Of a stretch of 64,000 nt of DNA, positions 34,061-43,513 are shown piece by piece; the stretch's first letter is position 1, and the number at the start of each line of letters is the position of its first letter. Both the position numbers and the translations under genes were made by a program. This stretch comes from Candidatus Pelagibacter ubique HIMB140 (GTDB lineage Bacteria > Pseudomonadota > Alphaproteobacteria > Pelagibacterales > Pelagibacteraceae). The stretch covers positions 992,001 to 1,056,000 of the forward strand of contig NZ_LAMZ01000001.1 in NCBI RefSeq assembly GCF_025558165.1, in the 5' to 3' direction. A model generated the notes under the pieces. It saw only the letters and a program-made list of their open reading frames with translations. It searched no databases and was not told the DNA's origin.

Positions 34061-34321
34061 ATGGATATAAATGAATTAATTGCAATTATAAAAAAAAAAT
34101 TATCAGATCAAATAAATATTCAAAGTATAGATATAGAAGATAAATCTTTTCTTCATAAAAATCACAAAGGCAATCAAGAAGGCAAATATCATTTAAAGCT
34201 CAATATAGTTTCTGATGAGTTAAAAAACATGAACAGAATTGAAAGTAATAAAAAAATTTATAAAGTATTAGATAAAGAATTAAAAGACACTATTCACTCA
34301 ATTCAAATTCAACTATCTTAA
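34061..34321 (+). CDS. bolA: BolA-family protein
   Basis: Small protein (86 residues) of the BolA family, which binds monothiol glutaredoxins and takes part in iron-sulfur and iron regulation. The family pattern is visible as EDKSFLHKNHKGNQEGKYH and NRIESNKKIYKVLDKEL. It diverges from the J-protein gene, with only 17 bases between the starts, so their promoters must overlap coding sequence. Its end overlaps aroB by 9 bases. Confidence 0.85.
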   Translation: MDINELIAIIKKKLSDQINIQSIDIEDKSFLHKNHKGNQEGKYHLKLNIVSDELKNMNRIESNKKIYKVLDKELKDTIHSIQIQLS

Positions 34322-35416
34322 GTAATCATTAAAAAATTTTTTCAATCTTTCTTTTGGATATTCAATATTAATTTGTGGAGATCCAATTTTTTTTAAAAGC
34401 ACTAAATTAATTTTTTGGGATTTATTTTTTTTATCCTTTGTCATGAAAAATAATATTTTATTTATATCTTTTTTTGTAAAAAATTTATTAACAGATATTG
34501 CTAGATTTAAATTATTGATATGATTTAATATTAGGTTGTAATCACTTTCTTTAAGTATTTTTAAATTTAAACTAAAACTCAATGCTGTTTTTATACCTAG
34601 GATTACTGCTTCACCGTGATTTAATCTCTTATTGTAATTTAAGCTTGCTTCATAAGCATGGCCAAATGTATGTCCAAAATTTAAAATTTTTCTTAAATTT
34701 TTTTCTTTCTCGTCTTTTTCAACCACATTTTTTTTAATTTTACAGCTTTCATAAATTGCTTTTTCAATAAATGGAGAGCTCAGTTTAGTAATTTTATTCA
34801 CATTCTTATTTAAAAATTTAAAGAAATTTTTATCTCTTATCAGAGAATGTTTTAAAATTTCACCATATCCACAAACAATCTCTCTTTTTGGCAGCGATTT
34901 AAGAAAATCAACATCTGATATAACTAAGTTTGGTTGATAAAAACTACCAATTAGGTTTTTTCCGTAATGTGAATTTATGCCAGTTTTGCCACCAATCGAA
35001 GAGTCAACTTGGGACAAAAGTGTTGTTGGTATATTTATAAATTTCATACCTCTTTTAAAGATACTAGATGCAAAACCACTTACATCACCTGTAATACCCC
35101 CACCTATTGATATTATACAGTCATCTCTAGAAAAGTTTTTATTTAATAAAATTTCTAAGATCTTATTAATAATACTAAAGTTTTTATTGGTCTCATTGGC
35201 ATTAAAAAAACATATATGTATTTTCTTTTTTTTTAATGAATTTTTTATTTTAGTGATAAATTTTTTTGGTACATTTTTATCAACTACAAGAAGACATTGA
35301 TTGAATGTTAAAGAATTACTCTTAATTATTTTTGATAGGTTAGTAATTAAATTTGATCCAATTATTATTGGATATTTTTGTGTTTTTGTTTCAATTTTTA
35401 ATTTAATTGGTTTCAT
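34313..35416 (-). CDS. aroB: 3-dehydroquinate synthase
   Basis: Second shikimate-pathway enzyme, turning DAHP into 3-dehydroquinate with NAD and a divalent metal. The NAD region reads ISIGGGITGDVSGFAS and the metal/active-site helices include QVDSSIGGKTGIN, GYGEILKHSLI and LNFGHTFGHAYE. The 367-residue length is normal. It overlaps aroK by 14 bases, so the two are co-translated. Confidence 0.96.
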   Translation of the reverse strand: MKPIKLKIETKTQKYPIIIGSNLITNLSKIIKSNSLTFNQCLLVVDKNVPKKFITKIKNSLKKKKIHICFFNANETNKNFSIINKILEILLNKNFSRDDCIISIGGGITGDVSGFASSIFKRGMKFINIPTTLLSQVDSSIGGKTGINSHYGKNLIGSFYQPNLVISDVDFLKSLPKREIVCGYGEILKHSLIRDKNFFKFLNKNVNKITKLSSPFIEKAIYESCKIKKNVVEKDEKEKNLRKILNFGHTFGHAYEASLNYNKRLNHGEAVILGIKTALSFSLNLKILKESDYNLILNHINNLNLAISVNKFFTKKDINKILFFMTKDKKNKSQKINLVLLKKIGSPQINIEYPKERLKKFFNDYLR

Positions 35417-35915
35417 AAATTTCTTTAATTTTACCTACTATTTCATTTTTTGTAAGATTATCACATTTGATTTCATATAAGGCTTTAGAATAAATGTTAG
35501 TTCGTTTTTTAATTAAATCAATTAAATCATTATCTGTAGCATTAATTGTTAAAGGTCTTTTTTTGCTATTTTTAATTCTTTCAACTAAAATTTTTTCATT
35601 CCAATTTAACCAAAATGAATAATGATTTTTTAAAACTTCATTTCTAATATTTTTATTTGCAAAAGCACCTCCCCCAAGAGAGACAACTGTAGAACTAAGT
35701 TTTAATTTTTTAAGTGTAGTTTTTTCCTCAATTTTTCTAAAATATTCTTCTCCTTTTGTTTCGAATATTTTTCGAATTGTTGTATTTAAATTTTTCTCTA
35801 TTTCTTTATCTACATCTACAAAATTTAATTTAAATTTTTTTGCTACTATAGAGCCTATAGAACTCTTACCAGATCCCATCATACCTAGAAAAACTAGATT
35901 TTTTTTTGATTTCAT
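35403..35915 (-). CDS. aroK: Shikimate kinase
   Basis: Phosphorylates shikimate with ATP. Walker A is GMMGSGKSSIG, the shikimate-binding Asp is in VDVDKEIE, and SLGGGAF and the lid segment KKRPLTI are present. I place the start at ATG 35915 (MKSKKNLVFLG, 170 residues); the frame extends to 35978 but the extra residues have no counterpart and would run into the promoter of the divergent 60-residue gene. It is upstream of aroB in the same operon. Confidence 0.95.
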   Translation of the reverse strand: MKSKKNLVFLGMMGSGKSSIGSIVAKKFKLNFVDVDKEIEKNLNTTIRKIFETKGEEYFRKIEEKTTLKKLKLSSTVVSLGGGAFANKNIRNEVLKNHYSFWLNWNEKILVERIKNSKKRPLTINATDNDLIDLIKKRTNIYSKALYEIKCDNLTKNEIVGKIKEIYETN

Positions 35916-35972
35916 AAGTTTAAATATTGAAAAAACACAAATATGTCTTAATTTGAAATTAACTAAAGTTAT

Positions 35973-36155
35973 ATGCAATTCAACAAAAATACAAGTTCAG
36001 GTAAAAAAAGTATAATCGGACTAGTTATTAAATCTATTTTTGGATTAGTAATTGTTCTTGGCGTTGTTTTAATTCTCAATTCAATTGATTTTCCTGCTCC
36101 TAAAAAGGAAATTGAAAAAATTATTCCAAATGAAAATTTTAAAATTGTTAAGTAA
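35973..36155 (+). CDS. Small single-span membrane protein, unrecognised
   Basis: A 60-residue protein I do not recognise. It has a polar, basic N-terminus (MQFNKNTSSGKKS), one hydrophobic helix (about 15-40, IKSIFGLVIVLGVVLILN) and a short charged tail, implying an inner-membrane anchor with N-in orientation. Its 3' end overlaps the following secreted-protein gene by 26 bases in another frame, which suggests translational coupling. It diverges from aroK with 57 bases between starts. Coding status is inferred from context. Confidence 0.6.
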   Translation: MQFNKNTSSGKKSIIGLVIKSIFGLVIVLGVVLILNSIDFPAPKKEIEKIIPNENFKIVK

Positions 36156-37887
36156 AAAATTCTTTTTTATTTTTTTAAGCTTTCTAATTATTTTAAATCC
36201 TATTCACGCAGAAGATAATCCAATCGATATATGGAATCTTGAAAAAAAAGAAAATGAAACTGTTGAGGAAGCAGTTATCACCGAAGGTGAAAATAATAAT
36301 GATCAAATAAGTGTTTTTAATATGCAGTCAGATAAAAATACTGGCTCGATAGAATTAGATGAAAATTTAATATCAAAAGATATCAAAATAGTAGGATTAT
36401 ATGATCCTGCAGAACATGGTTTGACTATTGATATGTGGACGAATTCTGATGGTCAAAAGTTAAAAAATTTATTTAACAGTTTAGAGAAAATTAATCTTTC
36501 TAATGATGCATTAGAAATTATGGAAGTCTCATTATTAACTAACGCTCATTATCCTAATCAAAATATTACTGAAAATGAATTTTTAAAATTTAAATCTGAT
36601 TGGTTAATTAAAAATTCTAATTTAGAACTCATTGAAGAATTTTTGATTAATAATCAAATTGTAAATTCTCATCCCAAACTAACCAGACATTTATTAGACA
36701 ACTATTTATCAGGCCAAGATATAAAAAAGACCTGTGAATTTTTTACAAAAATTGAAGAACCAGTTGAAGATGAATATTTATCTAAATTAAATTTATATTG
36801 TTTGGTTAATTATGGAAAAAATGAAGAAGCTCAATTAATTCTAGATCTTAAAAAAGAGTTAGGTTTTCAAGATGAATATTTTGAAAATAAAATGAATTAC
36901 CTTTTTGGTTATATTGAGGAAGCATCCAAAGAAATTTCTGAAAGTTCAGTATTTGAGTTTCACTTAGCTCATAGAACAAATCCAGAATTTTCATTTGAGC
37001 CCAATGAAAATACGCCTCAATTAATTTGGAAATATTTATCAAATTCAAATTTACTACCAGATCTAAGTAATGTTGACATAAATGATCAAGATAAAATCTT
37101 AATTATTGAGAAAGCTGCAAATTATAAAATTTTCTCAGAAAAAGACTTATTTGAATATTATAAAAAATTTCAATTTAATATTGATCAATTGTTAAGTGCA
37201 ACTGATACTTACAAGTTGTTGTCTCCGTTAGAAGCAAGAGCATTAATTTATCAAAGAGCACTTTTAACGAGTGAACCAGAATTGAAATTGGAATTTTTAC
37301 AATTGTTGAAGCAGCTATTTGAGGACAACAACATTGGATTAGCTTTTGATATAGAGCTAAATAACTTTTTGAACGAAATTGAAGTAGATAATATTCCCTC
37401 AGATTATTTAAGTTTTTACAATAACTTTTCAAAAAATCAGAATTCAGAGTTCAAAAAAATTCAATATAATAATAATATTTTACATCAATCTAAGTGGGTA
37501 AATTATTTTAGAGGAGATTATTCAAAATCTGAAATACAAGAAGATTTAAAAAAATTTCTTGATAGAATAATTTTTAGTAATGAAACTTTGTCCACCAAAG
37601 ATCTAATTTTTATAGAAAGTCTGAAATCAGACGGAGTAGAAATACCTAGCGAGTATAACAGTTTATTTTCACAAAAGCCTTATGAGCTAGATAAAAGTTT
37701 AGTGGACTTGATAGAGGCAAATGAAGTTGGAACAGTTTTATTGTCTTTAATTGAGATAATAGGTAATAACAAAATAGAAAATATTGATGAAAAAAGACTT
37801 TATTTAATTTCGAATACACTAAATCAAATAAATGCGGATTTAATAAGAAATAAACTATTACTAAAAGTTCTTCCTTTAAAAGTATAA
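36130..37887 (+). CDS. Large exported protein of unknown function
   Basis: 585 residues. I start at ATG 36130, which gives a clean signal peptide (basic MKILKLLSKK, a hydrophobic core, likely cleavage after Ala27 in PIHA-EDNP). The mature part is acidic, leucine- and asparagine-rich and mostly helical in appearance, possibly a repeat solenoid, but I see no recognisable domain. No cysteine pairs or lipobox were seen. Translational coupling to the 60-residue membrane protein suggests the two act together at the inner membrane/periplasm. A def-fmt-truA group follows 24 bases later. Confidence 0.75.
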   Translation: MKILKLLSKKFFFIFLSFLIILNPIHAEDNPIDIWNLEKKENETVEEAVITEGENNNDQISVFNMQSDKNTGSIELDENLISKDIKIVGLYDPAEHGLTIDMWTNSDGQKLKNLFNSLEKINLSNDALEIMEVSLLTNAHYPNQNITENEFLKFKSDWLIKNSNLELIEEFLINNQIVNSHPKLTRHLLDNYLSGQDIKKTCEFFTKIEEPVEDEYLSKLNLYCLVNYGKNEEAQLILDLKKELGFQDEYFENKMNYLFGYIEEASKEISESSVFEFHLAHRTNPEFSFEPNENTPQLIWKYLSNSNLLPDLSNVDINDQDKILIIEKAANYKIFSEKDLFEYYKKFQFNIDQLLSATDTYKLLSPLEARALIYQRALLTSEPELKLEFLQLLKQLFEDNNIGLAFDIELNNFLNEIEVDNIPSDYLSFYNNFSKNQNSEFKKIQYNNNILHQSKWVNYFRGDYSKSEIQEDLKKFLDRIIFSNETLSTKDLIFIESLKSDGVEIPSEYNSLFSQKPYELDKSLVDLIEANEVGTVLLSLIEIIGNNKIENIDEKRLYLISNTLNQINADLIRNKLLLKVLPLKV

Positions 37888-37911
37888 AAATTATAATAAC
37901 ATGCAAATTTT

Positions 37912-38430
37912 ATGGCGATAAGAACGATTATTACTGAACCAAACAAATTACTTCGACAAGTATCAAAACCTGTAGAAGCCGTTGGAAGTGAAGAGCAAAA
38001 ATTAATGAATGATATGCTCGATACAATGTATGATGCTAATGGTATTGGTCTTGCAGCAATTCAGATTGGTATACCAAAAAGAATTATAGTGATGGATATA
38101 AGCAAGGATGAAAACAAAAAAGAGCCCAGATACTTTGTAAATCCTGTAATAAAAAATAAAGATCCGCTTAAGGCAACTTATGAAGAAGGATGTTTATCTG
38201 TACCAAATCAATTTGCTGAAATAGATCGACCGAGTAAATGCGAGGTAGAATATTTGGATTACAATGGAAAGAAACAAATACTAAAGGCAGATGGATTGCT
38301 TGCAACATGCATACAGCATGAAATGGATCACTTGGAAGGTATATTGTTTATCGACTATCTTTCAAAACTAAAAAAATCAATGATCATAAAGAAACTTTCA
38401 AAATTAAAATCAAATACTGCTGAAGTTTAA
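37912..38430 (+). CDS. def: Peptide deformylase
   Basis: Metalloenzyme removing the formyl group from new polypeptides. All three family motifs are present: GIGLAAIQIG (usually GxGLAAxQ), EGCLSVP with the metal-binding Cys, and QHEMDHLEG with the two metal His residues. The 172-residue length is normal. It pairs with fmt 2 bases downstream, the enzyme that adds the formyl group. Confidence 0.97.
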   Translation: MAIRTIITEPNKLLRQVSKPVEAVGSEEQKLMNDMLDTMYDANGIGLAAIQIGIPKRIIVMDISKDENKKEPRYFVNPVIKNKDPLKATYEEGCLSVPNQFAEIDRPSKCEVEYLDYNGKKQILKADGLLATCIQHEMDHLEGILFIDYLSKLKKSMIIKKLSKLKSNTAEV

Positions 38431-38432
38431 AA

Positions 38433-39353
38433 ATGTCAAAAAAGTTAGTTTTTATGGGTACGCCCATGTTCGCTGTACCAATTTTAAAATCTCTATATCA
38501 AAATGGATATAATATTTCTTGTGTGTATACACAGCCACCTCAAAAATCAAAAAGAGGACAAAAAATTAATAAGTCTCCAATACAAGGTATTTCTGAAACT
38601 TTAAATTTAGAATATAGAACGCCACCAGTTTTAAATAATGAAGAGGAGTATAATTTTTTAAACTCTTTAGATGCTGACTTAGCAATAGTTGTTGCTTATG
38701 GACAAATTATTCCTAAAAAATTTCTAAGTTTAACTAAAATAGGTTTTATAAATATACATGCATCATTACTGCCTAAATGGAGAGGTGCCGCACCAATTCA
38801 AAGATCAATTATGAATTTAGATCAAGAAACTGGAATAAGTATAATGAGGATTGCTGAAAAATTAGATACAGGACCAGTTTGTAATAATTATAAAATTCAA
38901 CTTAATGAAAATTTGAATGCGTTAGAAATTAGCGAAAAGCTTTCTAACTTAGCAGCAGAAAAAATTTTAGATAACGTAGATGATATTTTAGATGGTAAAG
39001 CAAATTTTATTGAACAAGATCATTCGAATGCAACCTATGCATCTAAAATTCAAAAAACCGAAGGTCAAATTAATTGGGATGAAAATGCTGAAAAAATTAT
39101 TGGTAAGATAAACGGTTTATATCCATCACCAGGAGCATTTTTTATGTTTAATGGAGAAAGATATAAAATCTTAAAAGCTCAAATTGGAAGAGCTCAAGGA
39201 AATCCAGGATTAGTATTGAGTGATAATCTTGAAATTGCTTGTGGTAATAATCAATCGATAATTATTAAGGAAATTCAGAGGCAAGGGAAAAGACCTCAAA
39301 ATATTGGTGAATTTATTCAAGGTTCACAGATAAAAAAAGGTTCAAATATATAA
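38433..39353 (+). CDS. fmt: Methionyl-tRNA formyltransferase
   Basis: Formylates initiator Met-tRNA using 10-formyl-THF. The N-terminal start FMGTPMFAVPILKSL and the active-site segment INIHASLLPKWRGAAPIQ with Asn and His are diagnostic. The C-terminal tRNA-binding domain begins near residue 205. Length 306 is typical. It is spaced 2 bases from def and abuts truA directly, so one operon is likely. Confidence 0.97.
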   Translation: MSKKLVFMGTPMFAVPILKSLYQNGYNISCVYTQPPQKSKRGQKINKSPIQGISETLNLEYRTPPVLNNEEEYNFLNSLDADLAIVVAYGQIIPKKFLSLTKIGFINIHASLLPKWRGAAPIQRSIMNLDQETGISIMRIAEKLDTGPVCNNYKIQLNENLNALEISEKLSNLAAEKILDNVDDILDGKANFIEQDHSNATYASKIQKTEGQINWDENAEKIIGKINGLYPSPGAFFMFNGERYKILKAQIGRAQGNPGLVLSDNLEIACGNNQSIIIKEIQRQGKRPQNIGEFIQGSQIKKGSNI

Positions 39354-40094
39354 ATGTTTAGATATCAGCTTTTGATAGAATATTTAGGCACAAATTACAA
39401 AGGTTGGCAAATTCAAAAAAAAAATAAAACCATTCAAGGAATACTTCAAGACAAAATTAGAAAGTTATTAAAAGAAAATATTACTATAGTCGGATCGGGT
39501 AGGACAGATGCTGGTGTTCATGCTATCGAGCAGTCATCACATTTTGATTTAAAAAATAAATTATTGAACTTAGATAAATTTATTAACTCAATTAATCACT
39601 TTTTAAAAAATGAAAATATTACAATTCTTAAAATAAGAAAAAGAACTAGTAACTTTCATTCAAGATTTTCTGCAAAAAAGAGAGTTTATAAATATTTCAT
39701 TTTAAATAGAACAAGTTCACCTGTGATTGAAAAAAATCAAGTTTGGCATGTAAGAAAAAAATTAGATTTAGATTTGATGAAATTAGGGGCAAAAAAATTA
39801 GTTGGTACTAAAGATTTCTCAACATTTAGGGCTTCAAGTTGCAACGCTAAGAGTCCAATTAGAACGATGGATTTTGTAAAATTAAAATCTTTAAATGATA
39901 AAATAGAAATTCAGTTTAAATCTCAATCTTTTCTTCAACAACAAGTACGATCTATGGTTGGTTGTTTAAAATATTTAGGTGAAAAGAAATGGGATTTAAA
40001 AAAATTTGACAAAGCTCTAAAGTCTAAAAAAAGGTCACTGTGTGCTCCTCCAGCACCACCTACAGGATTGTTTTTATCTAGAGTTTTTTATTAG
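39354..40094 (+). CDS. truA: tRNA pseudouridine synthase A
   Basis: Makes pseudouridine at tRNA positions 38-40. The catalytic aspartate is in GSGRTDAGVHAIEQ (near residue 50) and the RNA-binding segment FHSRFSAKKRVYKYFI is present. The 246-residue length is normal. The 3' end overlaps the convergent SET-domain gene by 21 bases. Confidence 0.95.
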   Translation: MFRYQLLIEYLGTNYKGWQIQKKNKTIQGILQDKIRKLLKENITIVGSGRTDAGVHAIEQSSHFDLKNKLLNLDKFINSINHFLKNENITILKIRKRTSNFHSRFSAKKRVYKYFILNRTSSPVIEKNQVWHVRKKLDLDLMKLGAKKLVGTKDFSTFRASSCNAKSPIRTMDFVKLKSLNDKIEIQFKSQSFLQQQVRSMVGCLKYLGEKKWDLKKFDKALKSKKRSLCAPPAPPTGLFLSRVFY

Positions 40095-40565
40095 ATTTTT
40101 TTTATTACTCATGGCAAATTTTTTATTTATTCGCCATCTAGACTCTGCTCTTACAATGTACCCACAACAATTTTTTGACTTACACTTACATGGAAATTGT
40201 TTGTAATTTTCATCATAACCAAAACCATAATCACAGGTAAATTCTTCACCTTTTTTGATATCTTTAATAGCTTTAACCCAAATTTTTAAACCTTTACCAT
40301 CATAATCACAATTATTGTCACAAGAATGATTAATTAATCCTGCAGTATTCCATGGAAAATCTCCATCAAGGTCATATCTTTTATTGATAGTAAATAAATA
40401 GATTGGTTTACTATTGTCATATTTATCAGACTCTTCAGTTTGTTTTTTTGTAATTAGTTTACCAACGTAATCGATTATCTTTGTACCTTCTTTGATATCT
40501 TTAGTAGCATAAAGTCCTCTACCTTTTTTATCGATATCAGATTTTTTAATTTTATATAATTTCAT
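40074..40565 (-). CDS. SET-domain protein lysine methyltransferase
   Basis: 163-residue protein with a near-minimal SET domain. The N-terminal segment GRGLYATKDIKEGTKIIDY, the SAM and knot motif GLINHSCDNNC, the catalytic-tyrosine region EFTCDYGFGYDENY and a post-SET cysteine cluster (FPCKCKSKNCCGY) are all present. Bacterial SET proteins are known but uncommon, and their targets are mostly undefined. No signal peptide, so it is cytoplasmic. Its end overlaps truA, and upstream in the same direction lies an HDAC-family gene, separated by 31 bases. Confidence 0.85.
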   Translation of the reverse strand: MKLYKIKKSDIDKKGRGLYATKDIKEGTKIIDYVGKLITKKQTEESDKYDNSKPIYLFTINKRYDLDGDFPWNTAGLINHSCDNNCDYDGKGLKIWVKAIKDIKKGEEFTCDYGFGYDENYKQFPCKCKSKNCCGYIVRAESRWRINKKFAMSNKKNLIKNSR

Positions 40566-40596
40566 TGAGTTTTATTTAGTTTTTTATTGGGAATTA

Positions 40597-41526
40597 TCAA
40601 TTAAATTCTATTAAAGCATCAACATGTCTTTGAGTACTATCTTGTAGTGCTTTTAAGTCATATCCACCTTCTAGTATAGATACTACATTACCTCTACAAA
40701 ATGATTTTGAAATTTCTAAAGTTCTTTTTGTAATTGTATAATAATCTTCAGCATTAAGTTTTAATTGTGCTAAAGGATCATCAATATGTGCATCAAAACC
40801 TGCAGAAAACAATAGAAATTCTGGTTTAAATTCTTTTAATTTTTTTAATACTAGTTCATATGCATTTAAATATTCTCTAGCACTTGTTCCAGCTTCAAGT
40901 GGAATATTTAAAATATTATTAAATTTTCCAATCTCTTTTTCCGAACCTGAACCTGGATAATATGGAAATTGATGAGTGGAAATATATAAAACTTTTTCAT
41001 TGTTGAAAAAAATATCTTGTGTCCCATTTCCATGATGGACATCAAAATCAATTATAGCTATTTTTTTATAACCATATTTTTCAATTAAATAATTAGCTCC
41101 AACCGCAACATTGTTGTAAATACAAAAGCCCATTGCTTTCTCTTTTTCTGCGTGATGACCTGGTGGTCTTACTGCGCAAAAAGCATTTTTAAATTCTTTT
41201 TCCTCCACACCATCAATCGCTGTTATAATTGATCCAACAGCGTCCATTGTTGCTTCTTTGCTACCAGGGGAGACAACTGTATCTCCATCTAAAAAATTAA
41301 ATCCATTTTGAGGGTATGATCGATCGACATGGTCAATATATTCAGAAGAATGAGTTTTTATTAATATTGATTTTTCAAATTTTGAAGGCTTTTTCCATTT
41401 TAAATTTTTGTTATCTAATTTTTTAAAGTTATCAATAACAGCTGTAACCCTATCTATTTTTTCAGGATGTCCATCTCCAGTATTATGATTTTTGTATGTA
41501 TCAGAAGTAATTAAAGCTGTTTTCAC
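40597..41526 (-). CDS. HDAC-superfamily deacetylase (acetylpolyamine/acetoin-utilisation type)
   Basis: Zinc-dependent deacetylase of the arginase/deacetylase fold, 309 residues. The catalytic His pair is in RPPGHHAEKEKAMGFC, the zinc-binding Asp/His are in DFDVHHGNGTQDIF, and a second Asp in SAGFDAHIDDPLAQL. Bacterial members act on acetylated polyamines, small molecules or proteins; the target here is unknown. It overlaps dapE by 4 bases. The neighbouring SET gene may be on the same transcript. Confidence 0.87.
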   Translation of the reverse strand: MKTALITSDTYKNHNTGDGHPEKIDRVTAVIDNFKKLDNKNLKWKKPSKFEKSILIKTHSSEYIDHVDRSYPQNGFNFLDGDTVVSPGSKEATMDAVGSIITAIDGVEEKEFKNAFCAVRPPGHHAEKEKAMGFCIYNNVAVGANYLIEKYGYKKIAIIDFDVHHGNGTQDIFFNNEKVLYISTHQFPYYPGSGSEKEIGKFNNILNIPLEAGTSAREYLNAYELVLKKLKEFKPEFLLFSAGFDAHIDDPLAQLKLNAEDYYTITKRTLEISKSFCRGNVVSILEGGYDLKALQDSTQRHVDALIEFN

Positions 41527-42680
41527 TTAAAATAATTCTTTAAAATATTTGAATAAATTAAAGTTAATTTTTTTAAATCACCTAAAGAAACTGCCTCATC
41601 TACTTTATGCATTGTTTTTCCAACCAAACCAAATTCTAAACAGGGAGCAATTTTTTTAATAAATCTTGCATCAGATGTGCCTCCTGTTGTTGAGAGTTCA
41701 GGCTTAATTTTAGTAATCTTTTTAATTATATCTTGTATCATATATGTAGTTTGATTTGGTTTAGTTAAAAAAGCTTCACCAGATACACTATATTCAATTT
41801 TGTAATTTGACTTATTTTTATTACAAATTTTCTTCAATATTTTATTTATTTTTTTTTTAATTGAATTCGATGAATGTTTGTTGTTAAACCTAATGTTAAA
41901 AGTTGCATTAGCTAAACCTGGAATTACGTTATCAGCAGTATTATCAATATTTATTTTTGTAACTTCTAGGTTTGTTGGCTGAAAATCTTTTGTTCCTTTA
42001 TCAAATTTAATTTCCTTCAATTCTTTCAATATTTGAACAAGAGTAGTTGATGGATTGTTAGCTCTATGAGGATAAGCAACATGACCTTGAACACCTATGA
42101 CTGAAAGTCTGCCGGTCATACTTCCCCTTCGACCAATTTTAATCATTTCTCCCAATTTATTTGGATTAGTTGGTTCTCCAACTAAACAAAAATTAATTTT
42201 CTCTTTTCTTTTTTTTAAGTATTCAACAACTTTTTTTGTACCGTTAATAGCAATTCCTTCTTCATCACCTGTAATTAGTAAGCTTATAGATCCATCAAAT
42301 TTTTTATTATTTTTAACAAAAATACTGACAGCAGAAACAAAGGCTGCAATAGAGCTTTTCATATCATTTGCTCCTCTTCCAATTAAATGTCCTTTTTGAA
42401 TTGAGGGTCTGAAAGGATTTACTGTCCAATCTTTTAAGTTTCCAGCAGGTACAACATCTAAGTGACCAGCGTAGCAAAAATTTGGACCTTTGGTTCCAAG
42501 TCTTGCATAAAGATTTTTTACTGGTTTAGTGTTTTTTTCTTTAAACTCTAATATTTTAGTTTTGAAACCAAGTTTTCTTAATTGTTTTTCTAAGAATTTC
42601 ATTACTCCAGCATCTATTGGTGTTATAGATGGGTAACGAATTAGCTCTTTGGCTAATTGTATTTCATTAATGGTTTGCAT
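41523..42680 (-). CDS. dapE: Succinyl-diaminopimelate desuccinylase
   Basis: M20-family metallohydrolase that releases L,L-diaminopimelate for lysine and peptidoglycan synthesis. Metal ligands are seen in YAGHLDVVPAG, GRGANDMKSSIAAF and the catalytic ITGDEEG pair. The dimerisation domain occupies about 180-290, and TGGTSDARF lies near the end. Length 385 is normal. One base separates it from dapD, which makes its precursor's succinylated form earlier in the same pathway. Confidence 0.95.
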   Translation of the reverse strand: MQTINEIQLAKELIRYPSITPIDAGVMKFLEKQLRKLGFKTKILEFKEKNTKPVKNLYARLGTKGPNFCYAGHLDVVPAGNLKDWTVNPFRPSIQKGHLIGRGANDMKSSIAAFVSAVSIFVKNNKKFDGSISLLITGDEEGIAINGTKKVVEYLKKRKEKINFCLVGEPTNPNKLGEMIKIGRRGSMTGRLSVIGVQGHVAYPHRANNPSTTLVQILKELKEIKFDKGTKDFQPTNLEVTKINIDNTADNVIPGLANATFNIRFNNKHSSNSIKKKINKILKKICNKNKSNYKIEYSVSGEAFLTKPNQTTYMIQDIIKKITKIKPELSTTGGTSDARFIKKIAPCLEFGLVGKTMHKVDEAVSLGDLKKLTLIYSNILKNYFK

Positions 42681-42681
42681 T

Positions 42682-43509
42682 TTAATCTCTTAAAAGATCG
42701 TTTACTGATGTTTTAGATCTTGTTTTTTCATCAACTTGTTTGATGATTACTGCACAATATAACGAGGGTGCAGCAGGATTATTTTTGTCTGGTAATGATC
42801 CAGGAACAACAACTGAGTAAGGAGGTATTTTACCGTGAGTTACTTCACCAGTTTTTCTATTAACGATTTTAGTTGATTGGCCAATATACATACCCATACT
42901 TAATACTGAACCTTCACCAACTATTACCCCTTCCACAACTTCTGACATAGCACCTACAAAAACATTATTTTCAATAATAGTCGGAAGCGCTTGTGCTGGT
43001 TCTAAAACTCCACCAATACCAGTTCCTGCTGAAATATGACAATTTTTTCCAATCTGACAGCAACTACCTGCACGACTAAATGTATCCATCATTGTTCCTT
43101 CATCTATGTAAGCACCAATATTTACATAACTTGGCATTAGAACAACATTTTTAGCAACATATGATCCTTTTCTCATTGCAGTATTTGGTACCATTCTAAA
43201 ACCTGCTTTTTCAAAATCAGCGTTTGACCATCCGGCTGTTTTTCCTTTTAACAAATGAGCTTTATCTCTCCAAGCTGAGTAGGGACCATCTAAAGTTTCC
43301 ATTCCATGAATTCTAAAACTTAGCATAATTGCTTTTTTAAGGTGTTGATGAGTTACCCATTCACCATCAATTTTTTCAGCAACTCTAGATTTACCACTAT
43401 CTAGATCTTCTATTACTTGATTAATAGTATCTTTTAATTTTTGATCTGAATTTTGATTAACTTGATCTTTGTTTTCCCAAGCTTCATTTATAATGTTTTC
43501 TATACTCAT
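42682..43509 (-). CDS. dapD: Tetrahydrodipicolinate N-succinyltransferase
   Basis: Succinylates tetrahydrodipicolinate in the succinylase branch of lysine/DAP synthesis. The N-terminal helical domain is followed by a left-handed beta-helix of hexapeptide repeats (about residues 105-230), with family segments [15 protein letters not shown] and [16 protein letters not shown]. Length 275 is normal. It lies 4 bases after the upstream HAD gene and is adjacent to dapE. Confidence 0.96.
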   Translation of the reverse strand: MSIENIINEAWENKDQVNQNSDQKLKDTINQVIEDLDSGKSRVAEKIDGEWVTHQHLKKAIMLSFRIHGMETLDGPYSAWRDKAHLLKGKTAGWSNADFEKAGFRMVPNTAMRKGSYVAKNVVLMPSYVNIGAYIDEGTMMDTFSRAGSCCQIGKNCHISAGTGIGGVLEPAQALPTIIENNVFVGAMSEVVEGVIVGEGSVLSMGMYIGQSTKIVNRKTGEVTHGKIPPYSVVVPGSLPDKNNPAAPSLYCAVIIKQVDEKTRSKTSVNDLLRD

Positions 43510-43513
43510 AGTT

